Shown here: positions 34,525 to 42,677 of the stretch, one piece after another
How positions within the stretch are numbered: position 1 is the stretch's first letter
Layout of the letters: each line of letters starts with the position of its first letter
Assembly: GCA_025934635.1 (NCBI GenBank)
Contig: JAICWX010000034.1
Coordinates: 1 to 43,234 of the forward strand
From: Streptosporangiaceae bacterium
GTDB taxonomy: Bacteria > Actinomycetota > Actinomycetes > Streptosporangiales > Streptosporangiaceae
Direction: 5' to 3'
DNA length: 43,234 bases
The notes under the pieces: model-generated
Databases searched by the model: none
Told to the model about the DNA's origin: nothing
Seen by the model: the letters and a program-made list of their open reading frames with translations, nothing else
Translations under genes and position numbers: made by a program

Positions 34525-35654
34525 CCGCCCTCCGGGCCGGCGTGATCGGCCTCGGCACAATGGGACGGCATCACCTCCGGGTACTGCGCGAGCTGTCGGG
34601 CGTGGAGGTCGTCGGCGCCGCCGATCCGTCCCCGGCCGCCCGGTCCGCGGTGTCCCTGGAGACGGTCACCGCCGACGTCGATGAACTGCTCGCCCTCGGG
34701 CTCGATCTCTGCGTGGTCGCCGCTCCGACCCTGGCCCACGCGGAGATCGGGCTCCGGCTCGCGGCGGCGGGGGTCCCTGCCCTGATCGAGAAACCCCTAG
34801 CCGCCGACTCGGCGGACGCCTTCCGGCTGGCCGCGGAGTTCGAGGCGCGGGGCCTGGTCGGGTGCGTCGGGCACGTGGAGCGGTACAACGTGGCCCTGCT
34901 CGCCATGCGCTATCACCTCGCCCGGGGCGATCTCGGCCCGGTCTTCCAGGTCGCGACCCGCCGGCAGGGCCCGTTTTCCGGGCGGATCCGCGATGTCGGC
35001 GTGGTCATGGACCTGGCTACCCATGACATCGACCTCACCTGCTGGGTGACCGGCTCCACGTACCGCCGGGTGACCGCCTTCACGGCCTGCCCGGGCGGCA
35101 GGCCGTACGAGGATCTGGTGACGGTCAGCGGGGAGCTGTCCGGCGGCGCCGTCGCCAGCCACCTGGTGAACTGGCTCTCGCCGGTGAAGGACCGGGTGGT
35201 GACGGTGACCGGCGCTCATGGCTGCCTGACGGCCGACGCCCTGGCCGGGGAGCTGCGGCTGTACCGCCACCGCGCGGACGCCTGCGCCGGGCCGCCGGGA
35301 CCGCCGGGACCGCCGCCGCGTGACGCGGCGGACGGCGACGTCGTCCAGTACGTCATGCCCAGGCGCGAGCCGCTCCGGGCCGAGCTGGAGAACTTCCGCG
35401 ATGCCGTCGCCGGCCGGCCCGCCAGCATCATCACGATGCGGCAAGGGGCCGCCGCTGTGGCGGTGGCCGAGGCGGTGATCATGTCGGCCCGCGACGGCAT
35501 CGCCGTCGCGCCCCGTGTCGCCCTGGCCGGGCTCCCGCCGGGGCACCCGTCCGCCGTCCCGGCTCAGCTGGACGCCGGCGGTCACGGCGCGCTTGGCCGG
35601 CCGGCCGTTGTCTCCGGCCGGCCGCTGGCGGGCTATCCCGGCGTGCCCGGATGA
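34521..35654 (+). CDS. Gfo/Idh/MocA oxidoreductase, likely UDP-GlcNAc(A) 3-dehydrogenase
   Basis: This NAD-dependent dehydrogenase of 377 residues has a Rossmann start VIGLGTMGRHHLRVL, the signature E90-K91-P92 and the catalytic block GRIRDVGVVMDLATHDIDL with D164, H168 and D169. The RxGPFxxRIRDVGVVxDLATHDID block resembles the GnnA/WbpB-like 3-dehydrogenases that oxidise C3 of UDP-GlcNAc or UDP-GlcNAcA before transamination. A Pro/Gly-rich loop (GPPGPPGPPP) and a C-terminal tail of about 40 residues are extra. GTG 34521 overlaps the preceding stop (GTGA). Neighbouring 6-dehydrogenase, aminotransferase and acetyltransferase genes support the 3-amino sugar assignment. Confidence 0.83.
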   Translation: MTALRAGVIGLGTMGRHHLRVLRELSGVEVVGAADPSPAARSAVSLETVTADVDELLALGLDLCVVAAPTLAHAEIGLRLAAAGVPALIEKPLAADSADAFRLAAEFEARGLVGCVGHVERYNVALLAMRYHLARGDLGPVFQVATRRQGPFSGRIRDVGVVMDLATHDIDLTCWVTGSTYRRVTAFTACPGGRPYEDLVTVSGELSGGAVASHLVNWLSPVKDRVVTVTGAHGCLTADALAGELRLYRHRADACAGPPGPPGPPPRDAADGDVVQYVMPRREPLRAELENFRDAVAGRPASIITMRQGAAAVAVAEAVIMSARDGIAVAPRVALAGLPPGHPSAVPAQLDAGGHGALGRPAVVSGRPLAGYPGVPG

Positions 35655-37036
35655 CCCCGGACGTGGCCGTGGTCGGGCTCGGCAAGATGGGCCTGCCGCT
35701 CGCGGTCCAGATCGCGGGGAAAGGGTTCCGGGTCCGCGGCGCCGACCGCAGCGAGCGGGTGGCGGCCCTGGTATCTGGCGGCCGTGCGCCGTTCCCCGGC
35801 GAGCCCGGCCTGGCCAGCCGGCTGCGCGACGTCACCGGGTCCGGGCGGCTCACCGCGACGACGGACACGGCCGGCGCGGTGGCGGCCAGCGACGTGGTCG
35901 TCGTGCTGGTGCCGCTGGTCACCGACAGCGCCGGGCGGCCGGATTTCTCGGCCGTCGACGACGCCACCGCCGCGGTCGCGGCCGGCCTGCGGCCGGGCGC
36001 GCTGGTCAGCTACGAGACCACGCTGCCGGTGCATACAACCCGGCGGCGGCTGGCTCCGGCCCTGGCGGCCGGCTCAGGCCTGCTGCCCGGGCGGGATTTC
36101 GCGCTCTGCCACAGCCCGGAGCGCGTGTCGAGCGGGCGGGTCTTCGCCGACCTGCGGAGGTACCCGAAGCTGGTCGGCGGCATCGACCGTCCCAGCGGCG
36201 AGCGGGCGGGGGAGTTCTACCGGTCGGTCCTCGACTTCGACGAGCGGCCCGATCTTCCCCGGCCGAACGGGGTGTGGGATCTGGGCAGCCCCGAGGCGAC
36301 GGAGCTCGCCAAGCTGGCCGAGACCACCTACCGGGACGTGAACATCGCGCTGGCCAACGAGTTCGCCCGGTTCGCGGGCACCGCGGGAATCGACGTCTTC
36401 GAGGTGATCGAGGCGGCCAACAGCCAGCCGTACAGCCATATCCACCGGCCGGGCATCTCGGTCGGCGGGCACTGCATTCCCGTCTACCCGTGGCTCTACC
36501 TGGCGGGCGACCCGGACGCCCGGCTGCCCGCCGTGGCCAGGCAGGTGAACACGGAGGTCCCGGCGGCGGCGGTCCGGCTGCTCGGCGAGCTGGTCGGCGG
36601 CCTCGGCGGGCTGCGGGTGGCCATCCTGGGCGCCGCCTACCGGGCCGGCGTCAAGGAGACCGCGTTCTCCGGGGTCTTCGCGACCGCGGCCGAGATCTCG
36701 CGGTGCCAGGCGGTGCCCGCCGTCCACGACCCGCTGTACGCCGACCGGGAACTGAGCCGGCTCGGCCTCGTGCCGTACCGGCTCGGCCAGCCGTGCGACG
36801 CGGCCATCGTGCACACCGATCATCCGGCCTACGCGGCGCTGGCGCCGTCCGACCTGCCCGGGGTGCGGGCGCTGGTGGACGGGCGGGCGATCACCGACCC
36901 CCGGCTATGGACCGGTGTCCCGCGCCGCGTGCTCGGCGTCGGGGCGGCGGAGCAGCCGGGCGGGCACGCCCGCCACCACGACGCCGGGCGGCTGGTCGCG
37001 GGTAACGACCGCACCCGCTCCGACCATGGCGGATGA
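35651..37036 (+). CDS. UDP-N-acetylhexosamine 6-dehydrogenase (WbpA/WecC family)
   Basis: This nucleotide-sugar dehydrogenase of 461 residues oxidises the C6 hydroxyl of UDP-GlcNAc or UDP-ManNAc to a uronate in two NAD steps. It has the N-terminal Rossmann VAVVGLGKMGLPLA, LCHSPERVSSGR, the central helix ETTYRDVNIALANEFARF and the catalytic C275 in ISVGGHCIPVYPW. The C-terminal domain contains LGAAYRAGVKET. The last 40 or so residues (GAAEQPGGHARHHDAGR...) are not family-like and run over the end of the opposite-strand acyltransferase for 132 bp. ATG 35651 overlaps the previous stop. It is the last gene of the pglF operon. Confidence 0.88.
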   Translation: MTPDVAVVGLGKMGLPLAVQIAGKGFRVRGADRSERVAALVSGGRAPFPGEPGLASRLRDVTGSGRLTATTDTAGAVAASDVVVVLVPLVTDSAGRPDFSAVDDATAAVAAGLRPGALVSYETTLPVHTTRRRLAPALAAGSGLLPGRDFALCHSPERVSSGRVFADLRRYPKLVGGIDRPSGERAGEFYRSVLDFDERPDLPRPNGVWDLGSPEATELAKLAETTYRDVNIALANEFARFAGTAGIDVFEVIEAANSQPYSHIHRPGISVGGHCIPVYPWLYLAGDPDARLPAVARQVNTEVPAAAVRLLGELVGGLGGLRVAILGAAYRAGVKETAFSGVFATAAEISRCQAVPAVHDPLYADRELSRLGLVPYRLGQPCDAAIVHTDHPAYAALAPSDLPGVRALVDGRAITDPRLWTGVPRRVLGVGAAEQPGGHARHHDAGRLVAGNDRTRSDHGG

Positions 37037-37546
37037 CCCGATCCGCAGGCCTGGCAGCACGCACGCGTTGGAGCCCATCGTCACCTCGGCGCCGAGGACC
37101 ACCGCGCCGGCCACGTTCGCCCCGGGCAGCACGGTGACGAAATCGCCGAGCACGGCGTCGTGCCCGATGGTCGCGTTGTAGTTCACGTGGACGTGCGTGC
37201 CGAGCGTGGTGCCGGTGGAGACGAACGCGTTCGCGAGCACGATGCAGCCCTCGCCGAGGGCGGCGCCCGGCGATAGGGCCGCCCTCGGGTGGAGCACCCG
37301 GCCAGCGGTCAGGCCGCGCGCCCGGAGCAGGGCCGCTAGCCGTCGGCGGGCGCCGGGATGGGCGATCGCGACCACGAAGGTACCCGGCCCGGCTTCGCCC
37401 GGGCGCCGCACCGGGACCCCGTCCACCACGGCCCGGCCCGGAGCGTCGTCGAGGAACTCGACATCGCCCGGGGCGCCGGGCGACGCGCGCAGCGCGTCCA
37501 GGGTTTCCCGGCCGAACCCGCCCGCGCCGGCGATGTAGAACGTCAT
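36905..37546 (-). CDS. NeuD/PglD-family sugar O/N-acyltransferase
   Basis: This 213-residue protein has an N-terminal nucleotide-sugar-binding Rossmann-like part (FYIAGAGGFGRETLDAL) and a C-terminal left-handed beta-helix. The helix includes VHVNYNATIGHDAVLGDFVTVLPGANVAG, carrying the catalytic His candidate in IGHD. GAGAVVTRDQPPGVVVAGVPARLL ends the fold. PglD in the bacillosamine pathway belongs to this family, so N-acetylation of the 4-amino sugar is the natural assignment here; NeuD-type O-acetylation is the alternative. ATG 37546 overlaps the GT4 stop (ATGA). It is the third gene of a minus-strand operon, and its end overlaps the convergent 6-dehydrogenase gene by 132 bp. Confidence 0.85.
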   Translation of the reverse strand: MTFYIAGAGGFGRETLDALRASPGAPGDVEFLDDAPGRAVVDGVPVRRPGEAGPGTFVVAIAHPGARRRLAALLRARGLTAGRVLHPRAALSPGAALGEGCIVLANAFVSTGTTLGTHVHVNYNATIGHDAVLGDFVTVLPGANVAGAVVLGAEVTMGSNACVLPGLRIGSSAMVGAGAVVTRDQPPGVVVAGVPARLLRRPDAEHAARDTGP

Positions 37547-38790
37547 TTCACCGCCTCGGTGAGCGCTCGCAGGAACTGCTCCGCGAGGGTGGTCATGTCG
37601 TGGTGCCGGTACACCCAGCTCCTGCCCTGCTCGCCGAGGGCGTGACGTCCCGCCTGGCCGGCCGCGGCCAGGCGGACGAGCGCGTCGGCGATCGCCGCCG
37701 GCGCCCCGGGCGGGACGCAGATCCCGCCCCCGGAGGCGCGCACCGGGCTGTCGGCCAGGGCGCAGGTGCAGATGACCGGCCGGCCGCTCGCCAGGTAGTC
37801 GAAGAGCTTGTTGGAACTGAGCCCGTACCGGAACACCGGCACGTCCCGCAGCGGGAAGAGCGTCACCTCGAGCGCCTCGAGCACGCCGGGTACCGCGTGC
37901 TTGGGCACGGGCGGGGCGAACAGGATGTTCCGCAGGCCGTGGCGGCGGGCCAGCTGCTCGCAGCGTTCCTTGTCCGGGCCGTCCCCGACCAGCACCAGCA
38001 CGATGTCGCCGATGCCGCGGTCGCGCAGCTCCGCCGCGGCTTCCACCAGGACCTCGATGCCGTTGGCGTGCCCGTGCGACCCGACATAGCCGGCCACCAG
38101 GCAGCCCGCCTCGCGCCACCGCCTGATCCGGTCGACCAGCGCGGCCGCCTGCCCGTCCGGCGGGACGGGAACCGCGGTTCGCCCGGCTATCCCGTTCGGT
38201 ATGTAGATGATCTTGCTCGGCGGGACGCCGGCCGCGGTGAGGTACCTGGCCGCTCCCGGCAGCAGGGTGATCACCAGCCGGGCGCGGCGGTAGAGGAAGC
38301 GCTCCAGGGCGCGCAGGGCCCGGGCGGCCGCGCCGCCGTCGCGCAGTGCCCCCATGTCGATCAGCGTCTGCGGCCACAGGTCCCGCACCTCGAAGACGAA
38401 CGGGGTGCGGCGGATGGCGCCGATCAGGCAGGCGGCGGCGACCGCCAGCGGATGCACGCAGGAGCCGATGATCACGTCGGGCCGGGGCATGGTCCGCTGC
38501 GCCCGGACCGCGCCGGCCGCGTAGCTCACCATGTTCCGCACCCGCCGGTGGTCGTTGCGTGTATAGGCAGTGGTGCGGATCCAGGCGAACCGGACTCCGT
38601 CGATGATCTCGACGCGCATCCGCTCGCCGGGGGCCAGCCGCTCCTCCGCCCGGCTGAAATGGCTGAAGCTGCTCGCGAAGACGGTGACCTCGTGTCCCCG
38701 TCCGGCGAGCAGCCGGCCGAGCTCGTAGTGACGGGTGCCGGCCGGGCGGTCCGGCGGGGACGCGTAGTGGTTGAGGATCCAGATCCTCAT
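37543..38790 (-). CDS. GT4-family glycosyltransferase (WbuB-like)
   Basis: This 415-residue GT-B glycosyltransferase probably adds an amino sugar to the lipid-linked glycan on the cytoplasmic face. The N-terminal domain starts RIWILNHYASPPDRPAGTRHYEL, a WbuB/CapJ-type opening. FVFEVRDLWPQTLIDMGAL follows. The C-terminal domain has IIYIPNGI, VAGYVGSHGHANGIEVLV and the EX7E-like region SSNKLFDYLASGRPVI. Start ATG 38790 overlaps the epimerase stop. Its donor is not readable from sequence; the operon suggests a 2-acetamido sugar such as ManNAc3NAcA. Confidence 0.88.
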   Translation of the reverse strand: MRIWILNHYASPPDRPAGTRHYELGRLLAGRGHEVTVFASSFSHFSRAEERLAPGERMRVEIIDGVRFAWIRTTAYTRNDHRRVRNMVSYAAGAVRAQRTMPRPDVIIGSCVHPLAVAAACLIGAIRRTPFVFEVRDLWPQTLIDMGALRDGGAAARALRALERFLYRRARLVITLLPGAARYLTAAGVPPSKIIYIPNGIAGRTAVPVPPDGQAAALVDRIRRWREAGCLVAGYVGSHGHANGIEVLVEAAAELRDRGIGDIVLVLVGDGPDKERCEQLARRHGLRNILFAPPVPKHAVPGVLEALEVTLFPLRDVPVFRYGLSSNKLFDYLASGRPVICTCALADSPVRASGGGICVPPGAPAAIADALVRLAAAGQAGRHALGEQGRSWVYRHHDMTTLAEQFLRALTEAVK

Positions 38791-39890
38791 CCCGGCGATC
38801 CCTCCGCGGCCGTCCGGGCCCGCGCCCGGGCCGCGAGCTCGGCGACGACGCGGCCGGCCGCGCCGGGCTCCCCGTAGGGCGACGGGGGAACCCCGCGCGG
38901 CCGGAGCCTGGACACCGCGGTGCCGAGGTCACGGAGGTCGGGAACCAGGACGTTCCAGCCGTCTTGCAGGGTCTCAGGCCATTCGGTCCGGTCGCGCAGC
39001 GTCGTGCACGGGACGCCGAGCAGGAGGGCTTCCTTCTGCAGCCCGCCGGAGTCGGTGACGACGCCGGCGGAGCCGAGCACGGCCGCGACCATGTGCGGAT
39101 ACGGCAGCGGCCCGGACGCCTGGAGCGCCCCGGCCGACAGCGGCAGGCCGAACCGGGCGGCCCGTTCGGTGAGCCGGGGGTGGGCGATCAGCCGGACCGG
39201 CAGCGGGCACCGGCGCAGCGCGTCGAGGATGGCGGCGAGCCGGCCGGGATCGTCGGTGCTCTCCGCGCGGTGCACGGTGGCCAGCAGGTACAGTCCGGCG
39301 GCGGCGAAGGCCGGCTGGCGGCGGTCCCGGGCCCGCGGGTCCGCGTCGATCCGGGCCCGGATGGCCGCGAGCGTGTCGACCATGACGTCACCGGTGAGCA
39401 CGGTGCGCGGGCCGAGACCCTCGGCCGCCAGGTTCGTCACCGCCACCGGGGTCGGCGCGAGCAGCAGGTCCGCCGCGTGATCGGCCAGGACGCGGTTGCG
39501 TTCCTCCGGCATCCGCCGGTCGAAGGACCGCAGTCCGGCTTCCAGGTGCGCGAGGGGCAGGCGGTGCTGGGTGGCCGCGAGCGCGCCGCCCAGCGTGGTG
39601 CTGGTATCCCCGTACACCAGCACCCAGTCCGGCTGCCGCTCCGCCAGCACCGGGTCAAGCCCGGCCATGATGCCCGCCACCTGCCTCGCCGCGCTGCACG
39701 AGCCGACTCCGAGATTGACGGCGGGCGGCCCGATGCCGAGATCGTCGAAGAACACCTGCGACAGCAGCCGGTCGTAGTGCTGACCGGTGTGCACGATCAC
39801 GTGCTCGTGCCCGTGCCCGCGCAGCGCCTGGTCCACGGGTGCCAGCTTGACGAACTGCGGCCGTGCGCCCACGACGCTCAGTACCCGCAC
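38787..39890 (-). CDS. Non-hydrolysing UDP-GlcNAc-type 2-epimerase (WecB/WbpI family)
   Basis: This 367-residue epimerase inverts C2 of UDP-GlcNAc or of its 3-acetamido uronate (as WbpI does). Motifs are VVGARPQFVKLAPV at the start, HTGQHYDRLLSQVFFDDLGI, VYGDTSTTLGGALAA, HLEAGLRSFDRRMPEERNRVLADHAAD and TDSGGLQKEALLLGVPCTTLR. GTG 39890 has a GGAGGGG ribosome site, and TACAAT (39910-39905, minus strand) is a possible -10. As first gene of a three-gene operon with a GT4 and an acyltransferase, it probably supplies UDP-ManNAc3NAcA, though plain UDP-ManNAc is equally consistent with the sequence. Confidence 0.9.
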   Translation of the reverse strand: MRVLSVVGARPQFVKLAPVDQALRGHGHEHVIVHTGQHYDRLLSQVFFDDLGIGPPAVNLGVGSCSAARQVAGIMAGLDPVLAERQPDWVLVYGDTSTTLGGALAATQHRLPLAHLEAGLRSFDRRMPEERNRVLADHAADLLLAPTPVAVTNLAAEGLGPRTVLTGDVMVDTLAAIRARIDADPRARDRRQPAFAAAGLYLLATVHRAESTDDPGRLAAILDALRRCPLPVRLIAHPRLTERAARFGLPLSAGALQASGPLPYPHMVAAVLGSAGVVTDSGGLQKEALLLGVPCTTLRDRTEWPETLQDGWNVLVPDLRDLGTAVSRLRPRGVPPSPYGEPGAAGRVVAELAARARARTAAEGSPG

Positions 39891-39989
39891 AGGGGCCCCT
39901 CCAGATTGTAACTTTCAGTATTGATGATATTACTAAGGGTATTCAGTCTTAACCTAGGGACCAGGTGTCCCGCTAGTAACTGTGAGGCG
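39891..39989. promoter_or_regulatory. Divergent promoter region of the glycan locus (right)
   Basis: This AT-rich 99-bp gap separates the epimerase operon (minus) from the flippase-polymerase operon (plus). It includes TACAAT on the minus strand (39910-39905) and AACTTTCAGTA (39910-39920), close to AACTCTCAGTA in the gap at 30697-30826. The long frame through this gap from 39921 is unlikely to be translated given its composition. Confidence 0.5.
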
Positions 39990-42677
39990 GTGGCTTTGCT
40001 CACCTCTCCCAGGCATCCCGCCGCCCACCGGCGGCCTTCGCGTGTGTCAGGACTGCGCCTGCGCGTACGCGCGTCGCTCCCGGGGATCAGCCCGGTGATG
40101 GTCGGCGGCACTCTGGGGACCCGCGTGGTCGCATCGATTCTGAGTTTCGGCGCCGGGATCATCACCGCACGCGGGCTCGAGCCGCACGGGAGGGCCATGC
40201 TCGCGCTGATGACGGCGGTGCCAGCCCTCTTCGGCGTCATTGGCGTGTTCGGCCTCGACAACGCCAACGCCCGCTTCGCCGGGCTGTCGCACTCCGCGTT
40301 CCGCCAGCTGGTTCGCTGGGCTGTGGTGTTCTCCGCCACCGGGGGAACGGCGCTGGCCGCGGCGTGGTGGTTCGCTGGCGTCCGCTGGCCGGCGCTGCTA
40401 CTCAGCCTCAGCCCGCGGCTGGCGCTGCTCAGTGCCGCGTTGTGCCCGGTCAGTTTGCTGATAACGCTGCTCGGCGCGGCCGAGATCGGGCGCGGGCGGG
40501 TCGGGGTGTACAACTTCGCGACGGCCGCCACCACGGTCGCCTACCTGGCTGGCGTGCTCATCTTGGTGGCGGTCGGGCGCGTCACGGTGGCCGGCTGCTT
40601 CGCGGCCTGCGCGGCGGGCCAGGTACTCGGGGCGGTGCTGCTGCTGGCGCTGGCGGCCGTCCGGGTGCACCCGGACGGCGACCGCGTGCACCCGCGCCGG
40701 TACGTCAGCTACGCGCTGCGCGCCTACCTGCCCAACCTCGGGCACTACAGCATGCTGCGCATGGACGTGCCCGTCATCCAGGTGCTGTCAGGAACCACCG
40801 CCGTCGCCCTGTACGCGGTAGCGCTTCCGCTCGCCGAGTCCCTGCTGCTGCTTCCGATGGCGGTGGCGCTCGTCATATTCCCGCGGGTGACGTCCGGTGC
40901 CGTGGACCAGGTGGCAGCCGGCAGGATCGGGCGGACCGTGGTAGTCGTCACCGTCGCCCTCGCCGCGGTGGTCGGGCTAATCGTCCCCATGCTCATCCCC
41001 CTCCTCTATGGCGCCCCGTATCGCGGCTCGGTGGCCGTGGTCTGGTGCATGCTTCCCGGGATGGTGTTCTTCAGCGCCAGTCGGACGCGGCAGGCGTACT
41101 TCGCGGCGACAGACCGGATGAGGCCAGCCATCGTGGCCACCGCCACCGGAGCGGCTGTCGGGCTGGCTTGCCTGGCGGCGCTGACGGCCCGGTACGGAGC
41201 GATAGGGGCGGCGCTGGCCGACTCGGCCGGCTACCTGGCCTTCACCCTCGTCCTCGTGAGCGGCCAGGTCAGGGCCGGCCCGCTGGCGGGGGCCGTCACC
41301 GGCTCGCTGCGGCGCGGATGGCGGCGCGCTCTGCAGGCGCAGAGCGCGGCGGCCAGAGCGATCCGGCCGATCGCGACGGGCTGCGCCGCGGTGACGGCCG
41401 GGCTGGGCATCGCGGTGCTGGCCGGCCGCGGCCTGGCGTACCTGCTCACCGCGGCGGCCGTGATGAGCCTGCTGATCACGGTGGCCGTGCCGGCTAGCGG
41501 GCTCTACCTGCTCGCCGTGGCGGTGCCCGTATCGCAGACATCCTTCGGGGCCTCCCTGATATCGAGCAGGGACCTGGTGATACTGATCGTCGCCTGCCTG
41601 GTGGGCCACGCCGCCGCCGGCCGCCTCGTCCGCCGGAGTTACGCGCTGGCGGCACTGGCGGTCTCGGTTGTCGGCTACTTCCTGCTGTCGTCCATCCTGG
41701 CTGACGGAAGCGGCAGCGGGAACTGGCGCTATGTGCTCATGCTGGGATTGCCGCTGCTGTGCCTGCCGCTGATCGCCGACGCGGACGAAACCATCCGGCG
41801 TGCCCTGGTCGTGCTCGCCTTCGCGGCGGCCTGCGTCGCGGTAGCCGAGATCCTTCAGTCGCATGCGTCCCTGGCCGCGGCCGGGGACGTCTCCGCGGTG
41901 CAGAGCGCCATCGTCGCGGCGGACCAGACGGGCGCGGTGAACCACAACAGCGAGGGCGCGCTGTTCGTCCTCGCCCTGGGCGTGCTGCTGGCCAGGTTGT
42001 CACGAACCGGCGGTCGCGCCGCCCGGGTCGCCCTGATCATCGCCATCGTGATCCTCACGGTCGGCGTGGCCTACTCGTTCAGCCGGGCCGCCTACTTCGG
42101 GACGCTCACGATGATCGTGGTCTATGCGGTCCGCCGGTCCGTCCGCGGCCTGGCCGGCGCGGCGGTCTGCCTGGGCGGTCTGCTGCCGCTGCTGCCCGCG
42201 GCGGTGACCGCGCGGCTCGGGACGGTCTGGAGCTCGAGCGGCCTGGACGCTGACTCGGCGGTCAGGCTGGATCTGTGGTCGAGTGCGATCAGGATGTTCG
42301 ACGCCCATCCGGTCTTCGGCGTCGGCTACCTGAACTTCGCAGGCCAGCTTCCCGCTTATTTCCAGCCTACGGGCCACTACGACAGCTTCCTGGTCCAGCT
42401 TTCCCTGCTCGACTTCGCCCACAACACGTTCCTGTCCGTGCTGGCCGAGACCGGGATCATCGGCGTCGTGCTGGTCGGGGCGCTGGGCGTCACGGGGTGG
42501 CGCACGGCCTGGCGGGCCTGGCGGGCCGCCGACTGGGTCGGCGAGGGCGCGGTGCTCGTGTTCATCGGCGTCGGGGTGTGTTCCGTATTCGGCGAGGTGC
42601 TGCTCGTCCCGGCGATCTTCATCGGGTTCCTGTTCGTCGTCCTGGCCGCTGGCGGCACCCGGGCGGAGGGCCGATGA
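39990..42677 (+). CDS. Fusion of Wzx-like flippase and Wzy/O-antigen-ligase-like polymerase
   Basis: This uninterrupted frame encodes about 895 residues with some 20 or more membrane helices. The first half (to about residue 440) is a polysaccharide flippase of the MOP superfamily: GGTLGTRVVASILSFGAGIITARGLEPHGRAMLALM, then paired helices, LRMDVPVIQVLSG and LYGAPYRGSVAVVWCMLPGM. After a basic linker (LRRGWRRALQAQSAAARAIRP) the second half matches Wzy/WaaL proteins: many helices, NHNSEGALFVLALG, FSRAAYFGT, and the ligase-type block AHPVFGVGYLNF with FAHNTFLSVLAETGIIG. It would flip lipid-linked repeat units and polymerise them outside. Start GTG 39990 is a best guess (GTG 40050 and ATG 40098 possible). 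The stop overlaps the next GT4 start. Confidence 0.82.
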   Translation: MALLTSPRHPAAHRRPSRVSGLRLRVRASLPGISPVMVGGTLGTRVVASILSFGAGIITARGLEPHGRAMLALMTAVPALFGVIGVFGLDNANARFAGLSHSAFRQLVRWAVVFSATGGTALAAAWWFAGVRWPALLLSLSPRLALLSAALCPVSLLITLLGAAEIGRGRVGVYNFATAATTVAYLAGVLILVAVGRVTVAGCFAACAAGQVLGAVLLLALAAVRVHPDGDRVHPRRYVSYALRAYLPNLGHYSMLRMDVPVIQVLSGTTAVALYAVALPLAESLLLLPMAVALVIFPRVTSGAVDQVAAGRIGRTVVVVTVALAAVVGLIVPMLIPLLYGAPYRGSVAVVWCMLPGMVFFSASRTRQAYFAATDRMRPAIVATATGAAVGLACLAALTARYGAIGAALADSAGYLAFTLVLVSGQVRAGPLAGAVTGSLRRGWRRALQAQSAAARAIRPIATGCAAVTAGLGIAVLAGRGLAYLLTAAAVMSLLITVAVPASGLYLLAVAVPVSQTSFGASLISSRDLVILIVACLVGHAAAGRLVRRSYALAALAVSVVGYFLLSSILADGSGSGNWRYVLMLGLPLLCLPLIADADETIRRALVVLAFAAACVAVAEILQSHASLAAAGDVSAVQSAIVAADQTGAVNHNSEGALFVLALGVLLARLSRTGGRAARVALIIAIVILTVGVAYSFSRAAYFGTLTMIVVYAVRRSVRGLAGAAVCLGGLLPLLPAAVTARLGTVWSSSGLDADSAVRLDLWSSAIRMFDAHPVFGVGYLNFAGQLPAYFQPTGHYDSFLVQLSLLDFAHNTFLSVLAETGIIGVVLVGALGVTGWRTAWRAWRAADWVGEGAVLVFIGVGVCSVFGEVLLVPAIFIGFLFVVLAAGGTRAEGR

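Noticed and set aside
39921..39989. N-terminal extension of the Wzx-Wzy fusion from TTG 39921
   Set aside because: The stretch is AT-rich intergenic DNA containing the divergent promoter, and the encoded residues are not flippase-like.
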